Positions 1 through 5,113 of a stretch of 7,135 bases of DNA are shown here, piece by piece. A model generated the notes under the pieces. It had not been told where the DNA came from, did not search any database, and was given only the letters and a program-made list of their open reading frames with translations. The position numbers and the translations under genes were made by a program. Positions within the stretch are counted from its first letter, which is position 1. Each line of letters begins with the position of its first letter. This stretch comes from Clostridia bacterium (lineage in GTDB: Bacteria; Bacillota; Clostridia; Christensenellales; UBA1242): the NCBI GenBank assembly GCA_017553065.1, contig JAFZND010000114.1:1-7135 (forward strand). Direction: 5' to 3'.

Positions 1-1323
1 GGTCTTGGTGGCGGTAACGACGAAAGAGAGCAAACTCTTAACCAGTTGCTAGTAGAAATGGACGGTTTTGAAGCAAACGAAGGTGTTATTGTGCTTGCCG
101 CAACAAACAGAGCAGACGTACTAGATCCTGCACTTCTTCGTCCAGGCAGATTTGACAGACAAATATATGTAAATGTGCCAGATGTTCGCGGTCGCGAAGG
201 CATTATGAAAATACACGCAAAAAATAAACCAATTTCACCAGATGTAGATTTCCAAGCAATTGCAAGATTAACATCTGGATTTACAGGTGCAGATATTGAA
301 AACTTCCTAAATGAAGCCGCAATACTTGCTGCACGCAAAGGTGCTCCGGTAATTACTATGGAAGATATCACAGAAGGTATTAACAAAGTAATAATGGGAC
401 CACAAAAGAAATCGAGACTTGTAACACAAAAAGAAAAAGAACTTACAGCATATCACGAAAGTGGTCACACAATTCTTGCAAAACTTCTTGATAGTGGTGA
501 CACAGTTCATGAAGTTTCCATTATTCCTCGTGGTATGGCAGGTGGATACACAAGCACACGCCCTGCAGACGATGAAGATTTGTTTACACTAAACAAACTA
601 AACAATCGTATTGCTATGATGATGGGTGGACGAATTGCTGAAGCAATTCAATTTGGCGATATCACTGCAGGTGCATCAAATGATATTCAACGCGCAACCG
701 AACTTGCAAGAAAAATGGTAACCGAATGGGGTATGAGCGAAAAACTTGGCTTTGCAAATTATGGTAAGGGCAGTGAAGTATTCCTTGGTCGTGATTACCA
801 AACACAAGTAACTTATAGCGAACAAACAGCAGGCGTAATTGATAACGAAATCAAAAAGATTTTGGATAAGAATTATGAACGCGCATACAAACTTTTGGAA
901 GAAAATAAGGATAAACTTGACCAAATGGCACGCCTACTACTAGAAAGAGAGACAATTTACACTAAAGAAGTAGACGAAATTATGGCAGGCAAGGAATATA
1001 AAGACATTATAAAACGTATCAATCGTGAAGAAAAAGCTCGCAAGAACAAAGCAGAGAAAATTCGCAAAGAAGAAGAATTGCTTCGTGCAGAGCAAATGCA
1101 ATTACTAAAAGAAAAAGCAGCAACCGAACTTAATGCCGCAGGTGTAATTAGTAACAAAGAATTGGAAGCAATCAAAGAAGAAACTCGCAAAATTCGTGCA
1201 GAACTTGAGTTTGAAAGAAACAAAGAAGCTCTAAAAAAACAAGGCAAGGCAAAAAAGGAAGAACCAAAAGAAGAAAAGCCAGAAGAGAGCGAACAAAAAG
1301 AAGACAAAAAGGATAATAGATAA
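1..1323 (+). CDS. ftsH: ATP-dependent zinc metalloprotease FtsH, 3' part (5' end outside window)
   Basis: FtsH is a hexameric membrane-anchored AAA+ protease that extracts and degrades membrane and short-lived cytosolic proteins. The reading frame is open from base 1, so the N-terminal membrane segments and the Walker A and B motifs lie upstream. The visible 440 codons begin inside the AAA+ module, at the conserved [20 protein letters not shown] stretch. They continue through the second region of homology, with RPGRFDR at residues 47-53 carrying the arginine fingers. The protease domain has the zinc site HESGH at 152-156 (family HEAGH) and the third ligand in ASND at 225-228. [12 protein letters not shown] follows. 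The usual family end (KEVDEIMAG) is reached near residue 330, but about 110 further residues follow, almost all Lys, Glu, Arg, Ala and Gln. They probably form a long helix or coiled coil with a disordered end. The stop TAA overlaps the next start (TAATG). The family call is secure; the tail is the unusual part. Confidence 0.98.
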   Translation, partial: GLGGGNDEREQTLNQLLVEMDGFEANEGVIVLAATNRADVLDPALLRPGRFDRQIYVNVPDVRGREGIMKIHAKNKPISPDVDFQAIARLTSGFTGADIENFLNEAAILAARKGAPVITMEDITEGINKVIMGPQKKSRLVTQKEKELTAYHESGHTILAKLLDSGDTVHEVSIIPRGMAGGYTSTRPADDEDLFTLNKLNNRIAMMMGGRIAEAIQFGDITAGASNDIQRATELARKMVTEWGMSEKLGFANYGKGSEVFLGRDYQTQVTYSEQTAGVIDNEIKKILDKNYERAYKLLEENKDKLDQMARLLLERETIYTKEVDEIMAGKEYKDIIKRINREEKARKNKAEKIRKEEELLRAEQMQLLKEKAATELNAAGVISNKELEAIKEETRKIRAELEFERNKEALKKQGKAKKEEPKEEKPEESEQKEDKKDNR

Positions 1324-1910
1324 TGAGTAAAGGTAGAAAAATATTTGCAATAATAATTCTCGCAATAATTGTGCTTTTGGTTACAGCAACAATAGTTCTA
1401 GCAGTAATGCCAAAACAATATTATGATGCAGTGTATGACTCAGCAGATGGAACTATAAGCAATGTTACTGTTTATCATAATGGCAAAAATAACTCATATT
1501 TTTCTGACTCAGAAGAATATGGCAAAATTGTAGAATTATACAAAAAGTCAAGTAAAGAAAATTTGTTACTTTCATTATTTGAAGGAACACTTGGCGCCGA
1601 GCCAACAATTGAAAGTTATTCTACAACTTTAACACTAAACAATAGTGAAAACACATACGTTGCATTTAAATTTAGTAACACACAAACACTCACATTTAAA
1701 TGTGAAACATATAAAAACTCAAGTGGCAATAGCATTACATTTAATGCAATTGTGGTAAGTATTGGCAATGATAGTAATAATTTGGCAAATGTAAATGTGT
1801 ATATTTGCACATCAGTTGCTGGTTCATCAGCAGTACCACAATACAAAATTACAACACTTGCAAAACAACATGAACTTTTGACATATATTGAAACACTTGA
1901 ATTAAATTAA
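1323..1910 (+). CDS. Single-pass membrane protein of unknown function, coupled to ftsH
   Basis: The 195-residue product is not recognised. A short basic start (MSKGRK) is followed by a strong hydrophobic helix at about residues 7-29. The remaining 165 or so residues should lie outside the cytoplasm. They are rich in Asn, Ser, Thr and Tyr with alternating beta-type patterns (for example TYVAFKFS near 111-118 and ANVNVYICTS near 155-164), and end in a probable helix. There is no lipobox: no cysteine follows the hydrophobic segment. The ATG shares its A with the ftsH stop codon, and an AAGGA ribosome binding site ends nine bases before it, inside the ftsH tail codons. Translation is therefore probably coupled to ftsH. 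The position suggests a role linked to FtsH or envelope quality control, but nothing in the protein proves this. It is the last gene before a strong terminator. Confidence 0.85.
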   Translation: MSKGRKIFAIIILAIIVLLVTATIVLAVMPKQYYDAVYDSADGTISNVTVYHNGKNNSYFSDSEEYGKIVELYKKSSKENLLLSLFEGTLGAEPTIESYSTTLTLNNSENTYVAFKFSNTQTLTFKCETYKNSSGNSITFNAIVVSIGNDSNNLANVNVYICTSVAGSSAVPQYKITTLAKQHELLTYIETLELN

Positions 1911-1914
1911 AAAC

Positions 1915-1944
1915 AAAAAACACCCTATGTTTAGGGTGTTTTTT
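1915..1944. terminator. Bidirectional intrinsic terminator between convergent genes
   Basis: A perfect 13-bp inverted repeat has arms AAAAAACACCCTA and TAGGGTGTTTTTT around a TGTT loop. The CACCCTA/TAGGGTG core (1921-1927, 1932-1938) gives a stable hairpin. The A-run on one side and the T-run on the other supply the U-tract in both directions. It lies just after the stop at 1910 of the ftsH operon. On the other strand it contains part of the stop codon of the convergent gene (TTA at 1943-1945 on the + strand), so one hairpin ends both transcripts. Confidence 0.93.
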
Positions 1945-3082
1945 ATTTGTATTCAAAGAAGAAATCACCAAGATTTACATTTTTGTATGCACTGAGTAAT
2001 CCTAGTGGAGAACTTGCAAAGCCCTTGTTGATACTCTCTTCGGTTGCTATTGCGCCAAACAAATAACTCTCTAAATATCCAGGATATTGTGTCATGAGAA
2101 TTAAATATTTGGTTGCTTCATCTTTTGGAAGCATACCAAGCAAGAAATTGTACACTCGCATATATCCTTTTTCAAAGTTACCACCAAGGAATGCTTGCCC
2201 CACTTTGCCACCAATTGCTTTTAGGTTGCGCGTGTAAGTGTTTTGATTGTAATGCCACATTGTAAATAGTGACCAGCCATTGATTAGATATGTTGCACCA
2301 AGGTCAAAGCAAGTAATGCGAGATTTGCTGTATACACTATTCAAAAAGTGACCTTTACCAGGATACAAATTTAAATAAATCATGTGATTTAATTTATTGA
2401 TAGACAATGCATAATTATTTGAATTGATTACAAACAAATCGTTTGTTCCGGTAGTTGGCTTTTCAAAGTGATATTCACCAAGACCAAATAAGTTGTTATA
2501 TGCAAATTGTGTATTGTACAAGGTGTATTTACCAAAAATTCCTTGTCCAACATCATCTGCCACAAAAAATCTTTCCATGTCGCGCACTTGATTGATGTAA
2601 CTAAACTCAGTTAATTTTTGACTAAGTGGCACAAATTCCATTTTGCGCTTTGCATATTTTTTCATTTTGCGTTTTGTTACGCCATAGTACGAGCCAAGAA
2701 TTGCCTTGTATAACTTTTTGCTTGGGTTAGATTTGCCTGATTTTTTAATTGATTCATTCAAAATTGCTACAAGCGTATTTTTGTATTTTGGCAATTCGTT
2801 ATTGATTATTTTTAGGTAATATTGCTTTAGTATACTTGGAGTATGCAAAATATTTTTAATATTTTTGCAAGCCACAAGTAGTAGGGTGGATTGCCTGCGT
2901 TCATCTGCTGTGCGAAGTTTATTAAGTAGTGCATCAAACGAAAAATGCTTGCGATAAAACTCTAGCTGTAAATCCATTACAGCTTTTTCATGTGGTTTTA
3001 AAAGTAATGTGTAATTTTTTGCATCTATATAACGTTCGTTATTAAATGCAATTTCATATTTCCATTCATTCAAAGTTTTCAT
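1943..3082 (-). CDS. Divergent, shortened DUF885-family protein, probable pseudo-metallopeptidase
   Basis: This reads as 379 residues from the ATG at 3082, or 390 from a GTG at 3115; numbers here use the GTG form. The C-terminal half follows the layout I know for DUF885 proteins, putative zinc peptidases of about 550-600 residues. LYPGKGHFLN (250-259) matches the HEGYPGH..Q region, INGWSLF (278-284) matches the conserved EGWA(T/L)Y, and MTQYPGYLESYLFG (341-354) matches the EEPANYLKYYVG region. A short end follows, ending NLGDFFFEYK. The expected HE pair is Leu248-Asn249, the His after PG is Lys254, the Glu of EGW is Asn279, and the downstream DIGxH is lost, with Glu315 roughly in the His position. 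Catalysis is therefore unlikely. There is no signal peptide or membrane segment, so the product is probably cytosolic. The N-terminal half is Lys-rich, mostly helical and not recognised. I chose the ATG because a TATAAT box lies between it and the GTG, and the GTG has no ribosome binding site. The family call rests on motif memory, not a search. Confidence 0.75.
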   Translation of the reverse strand: MKTLNEWKYEIAFNNERYIDAKNYTLLLKPHEKAVMDLQLEFYRKHFSFDALLNKLRTADERRQSTLLLVACKNIKNILHTPSILKQYYLKIINNELPKYKNTLVAILNESIKKSGKSNPSKKLYKAILGSYYGVTKRKMKKYAKRKMEFVPLSQKLTEFSYINQVRDMERFFVADDVGQGIFGKYTLYNTQFAYNNLFGLGEYHFEKPTTGTNDLFVINSNNYALSINKLNHMIYLNLYPGKGHFLNSVYSKSRITCFDLGATYLINGWSLFTMWHYNQNTYTRNLKAIGGKVGQAFLGGNFEKGYMRVYNFLLGMLPKDEATKYLILMTQYPGYLESYLFGAIATEESINKGFASSPLGLLSAYKNVNLGDFFFEYK

Positions 3083-3088
3083 ATTTTT

Positions 3089-3117
3089 ATTATACTTGCA
3101 ATTTAAATTTTTCACAA
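3089..3117 (-). promoter_or_regulatory. Probable promoter of the DUF885-like gene, giving a leaderless or near-leaderless mRNA
   Basis: On the minus strand, TTGTGA (3117-3112; four of six matches to TTGACA) is followed by a 17-base spacer and a perfect TATAAT (3094-3089). The start site would fall near 3082-3083, which is the ATG itself. No Shine-Dalgarno sequence precedes that ATG or the in-frame GTG at 3115. If the GTG is the real start, this promoter would lie inside the gene and another, which I could not find, would be needed. Confidence 0.5.
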
Positions 3118-3153
3118 ACGAATAAGCGATAGTGAAATATATTTTTAACTATT

Positions 3154-3163
3154 GTGGCGCCAC
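3154..3163. repeat. GC-only-core palindrome GTGGCGCCAC
   Basis: This is a perfect 10-bp palindrome made of G and C apart from one T and one A, in a surrounding of mostly A and T. It lies about 40 bases upstream of the putative -35 of the minus-strand gene. It could be a protein-binding site, but it could also be chance, and no second copy is seen in the window. Confidence 0.35.
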
Positions 3164-3207
3164 TAATATATGAATTAACACAGAAAACGCCTATATTTGG
3201 TGCTTTT

Positions 3208-3231
3208 AAAAATTAAAAGAACTTAATTTTT
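3208..3231. repeat. AT-only inverted repeat
   Basis: The arms AAAAATTAA (3208-3216) and TTAATTTTT (3223-3231) flank the six-base loop AAGAAC. An overlapping repeat, CTTTTAA/TTAAAAG (3203-3209, 3213-3219), shares the left arm, so two alternative weak hairpins are possible. All-AT stems are common by chance in DNA of this composition, and no role can be assigned. Confidence 0.3.
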
Positions 3232-3298
3232 GTAATATTCGACAAAATTCTACAATATAATATAGCGTTGCAAAGGGGACAAATATAGCAAAAAACCA

Positions 3299-3316
3299 TT
3301 GACATGTATATGTCAA
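3299..3316. promoter_or_regulatory. Inverted repeat over the -35 box, candidate operator
   Basis: The arms TTGACAT (3299-3305) and ATGTCAA (3310-3316) are perfect complements around GTAT. The left arm contains the whole -35 hexamer and the right arm lies in the spacer, so a dimeric protein bound here would block RNA polymerase. The likely ligand is unknown; the HTH-bearing protein encoded just downstream is a natural candidate. Confidence 0.5.
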
Positions 3317-3327
3317 AGGTGTATGAT
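3299..3327 (+). promoter_or_regulatory. Strong housekeeping-type promoter of the three-gene operon
   Basis: A perfect TTGACA (-35, 3299-3304) is followed by a 17-base spacer and TATGAT (-10, 3322-3327; five of six matches to TATAAT). The start site should be near 3334. This is the best-matching promoter in the window, and it lies directly before the transposase-derived gene. The -35 box is embedded in an inverted repeat, so the promoter is probably repressible. Confidence 0.75.
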
Positions 3328-3346
3328 ATAGTAGTAAAATGTGGCA

Positions 3347-3367
3347 TTGTACACATAAAGTGTACAA
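3347..3367. promoter_or_regulatory. Second inverted repeat in the leader, candidate operator or RNA hairpin
   Basis: Perfect 8-bp arms TTGTACAC (3347-3354) and GTGTACAA (3360-3367) flank the loop ATAAA. The repeat lies just after the predicted transcription start and ends immediately before an ATG at 3368. In DNA it could be a second binding site: its centre is about 50 bases from that of the first repeat, and both arms begin TTG and contain ACA. In RNA it would form a small hairpin in the 5' leader that could limit access to the start region. Confidence 0.5.
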
Positions 3368-3397
3368 ATGAAAAATGGGAAATTTTACAAAGTATTT

Positions 3398-4138
3398 ATG
3401 GCAAGACGAGCAAGAGTATATAGCAAACTTAATACTTATACAATTGTGTTGCGTGGTAGGACAGATATTTTTTCGTCCCCAACTCGCAAGCAATTTTTTA
3501 TTGATTCAGTAATGAAAAACAAAGAGGGTGTGAGTGTGTATGCGTATGCCATTACTGATAAGGATGCATACCTTGTGCTAAATGTACATGACGGCAACAT
3601 TAGTAAAGTTATAAAATCTATATCTGTTAGTTTTGCAAGAAAGTACAACTTGCGATACAGAATTGGTAAGGTATTCTATGATAGATATCTAAGCCAAGCA
3701 CACGAATGTACGCAAGAAATATTGGAAGCCATTAAAAATGTGAATTTACTTATTTACACCGGAAACGAAAAAACAAAAGATAGCTGGGTAAGTAGTTACG
3801 ACGAATATTTTAATGACGCACTAATAGATGCTACATTTATTACTGAAAACTTGAGTGAGTCTTTTGAAAAATTTCATAAGACTGAGCATGGCGCACAATT
3901 TGTTCAAGCAAAAAAACTTAGTGATAAGGAAGTTGCTGAATACATTTACAAAAAGTACAATGTGAAAGCAAGTGATGTAGTTACACTGAATAGAGATATT
4001 GTTACCACCATTGTGCTGGAGATTATGCAAGTAACCCAAGTAAGTGCAAGGCAAATTGCACGAATTACCACATTGCCACTTAGATTTTTGTGGTCACTAG
4101 GTAAATCTAGTAAGAAAACTAAGGAAGTGGCAAAATGA
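3398..4138 (+). CDS. Transposase-derived protein (Y1/RAYT-like) lacking catalytic residues, with C-terminal HTH-like segment
   Basis: REP-associated tyrosine transposases are single-strand DNA nickases that act on palindromes, using an HUH metal motif and one tyrosine. This 246-residue product keeps the family frame. It starts MARRARVYSK (family MARKAR), followed by YTIVLRG and IF. A YAYAITDKDAYLVL stretch takes the place of the usual YCLMDNHVHLL. ISVSFARKYNLRYRIGKVFYDRY and WVSSYDEY (130-137; family WSSYREY) follow. The two HUH histidines are Asp56 and Tyr58, and the usual catalytic tyrosine aligns near Asn114. Transposition is therefore unlikely, but DNA binding could persist. Residues about 207-235 (IMQVTQVSARQIARITTLPL) resemble the helix-turn-helix end of Firmicute homologues. 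An in-frame ATG at 3368 would add ten residues; I chose 3398 because the family begins at MAR. Neither start has a good ribosome binding site. The TGA stop overlaps the next ATG (ATGA). The most likely role is a domesticated regulator of this operon. Confidence 0.8.
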   Translation: MARRARVYSKLNTYTIVLRGRTDIFSSPTRKQFFIDSVMKNKEGVSVYAYAITDKDAYLVLNVHDGNISKVIKSISVSFARKYNLRYRIGKVFYDRYLSQAHECTQEILEAIKNVNLLIYTGNEKTKDSWVSSYDEYFNDALIDATFITENLSESFEKFHKTEHGAQFVQAKKLSDKEVAEYIYKKYNVKASDVVTLNRDIVTTIVLEIMQVTQVSARQIARITTLPLRFLWSLGKSSKKTKEVAK

Positions 4139-5097
4139 CAAAAAGAAGATTTATTATCAACATGGTTGTCATTGTGGTGCTTGCAGTTGTGAGTGGATAC
4201 TTTATTGGTAGCTATATTGCTGGAAGCAAACTAGTAGCGCTTACAAACTCATATAACGAACTTGCCCTTCGAGATATAGAAGGCGATACAACAATTCCTA
4301 ATTATTATAGTGAATTGCCATCTTCATACCTAGACAAGATTCAATCTGTTGTGTCAGGCAAAACGCCTAACCAAGTAAGTGCAATATATGCATTTATGAT
4401 GGCGGAATACAACACAAATACATCTGGCAATGTTTACAAAGAAATTACCGGCAACATTGCAGCAAAATCTATGGGTATCAATGTGAATCAAAGTTTGATA
4501 TCACACAAACAAAGAAAAGATGGCAAGATAACAATAGATAAAATAAGTTATTCCAGCATGGCAAAAGTTGCATTTAAAGCAGAACACACCATTGGTGAAG
4601 ATACTTACACATACTATCCTGCAATAACAAGTGATGAAACAAGCGCAACATGGGGCAGTGCAGAATTGCGAGCATTGTCTGGCTATCGTGATATATATGG
4701 TAATGGCATTGATTATATGTGCAATTACATAGTAACTCCAAAGACGGTGCAAACAACAGGCGCATCACAAGTAAAGCAAAAGAAAGTGAGCGAGCACAAT
4801 GATTATTACTTAGATGGCGAAACATATTACGAATTTAATGTTGGCCTAGACATACGCATTGATGAAGCAACGGGCGACTTTGTGTATGGTGGTGTAAGTA
4901 ATTATATGTACGAAATTAAATCTACAGCAAATGCAAATGACTTCCCGGTATTTAGTTATTGCAATTTGCATGTAGTTATAGATAGTCATTATAGACTAGT
5001 AGAAATAAACATTGAAGAAAATTACCAAATTATTGCATACGGATTTAATGCAAATACGACAGTAAAACAAACAGAAATGTTTAGTTATGTAAAATAA
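4135..5097 (+). CDS. Signal-anchored extracytoplasmic protein of unknown function
   Basis: The 320-residue product is not recognised. MTKRR is followed by a transmembrane helix at about 6-29 containing G21-x3-G25-x3-A29, a pattern that often packs helices together. It has no lipobox. Residues 33-110 look helical. The rest alternates beta-type segments rich in Tyr, Asn and Thr, including VVIDSHYRLVEINIEENYQI at 280-299, which resembles a motif in the next gene's product. Two cysteines (196 and 276) would lie outside the membrane. The ATG overlaps the upstream TGA by four bases, and AAGGA at 4121-4125 sits nine bases before it, so translation is coupled to the transposase-derived gene. A role as an envelope protein or sensor is inference from topology only. 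Confidence 0.85.
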   Translation: MTKRRFIINMVVIVVLAVVSGYFIGSYIAGSKLVALTNSYNELALRDIEGDTTIPNYYSELPSSYLDKIQSVVSGKTPNQVSAIYAFMMAEYNTNTSGNVYKEITGNIAAKSMGINVNQSLISHKQRKDGKITIDKISYSSMAKVAFKAEHTIGEDTYTYYPAITSDETSATWGSAELRALSGYRDIYGNGIDYMCNYIVTPKTVQTTGASQVKQKKVSEHNDYYLDGETYYEFNVGLDIRIDEATGDFVYGGVSNYMYEIKSTANANDFPVFSYCNLHVVIDSHYRLVEINIEENYQIIAYGFNANTTVKQTEMFSYVK

Positions 5098-5113
5098 AAA
5101 TTAAGGCAAAAAG

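Larger units (their letters stand above)
3118..3298. other. AT-rich intergenic region with palindromes, no convincing gene
   Basis: This stretch separates the divergent minus-strand DUF885-like gene from the plus-strand operon. It contains a 10-bp perfect palindrome GTGGCGCCAC (3154-3163), an AT-only inverted repeat (3208-3216 with 3223-3231), and a TTTTGTCGAA sequence on the minus strand (3247-3238). An AAAGGGG sequence near 3272-3278 resembles a ribosome binding site but has no start codon at a useful distance. I see no tRNA, no riboswitch core that I can recognise and no coding frame with protein-like composition. Confidence 0.6.

Noticed and set aside
957..1307. Minus-strand open frame of 116 codons, rich in Ser and Phe
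   Set aside because: It is the antisense image of the Lys/Glu-rich ftsH tail (GAA/AAA codons read as TTC/TTT), with no promoter or ribosome binding site of its own.
3304..3423. Possible 39-residue leader peptide starting at the ATG in the promoter spacer
   Set aside because: Its start lies upstream of the predicted transcription start and its codons cross the -10 box. It has no ribosome binding site and overlaps the real gene out of frame.
3206..3493. Minus-strand open frame of 95 codons rich in Cys, His and Phe
   Set aside because: It runs through the promoter and the start of the transposase-derived gene. Its composition is typical of antisense translation and there is no start signal.
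3299..4138. A live insertion sequence or RAYT/REP mobile unit
   Set aside because: The catalytic residues are missing, no flanking left and right ends or target duplications are seen, and the two palindromes differ from each other and do not recur elsewhere in the window.
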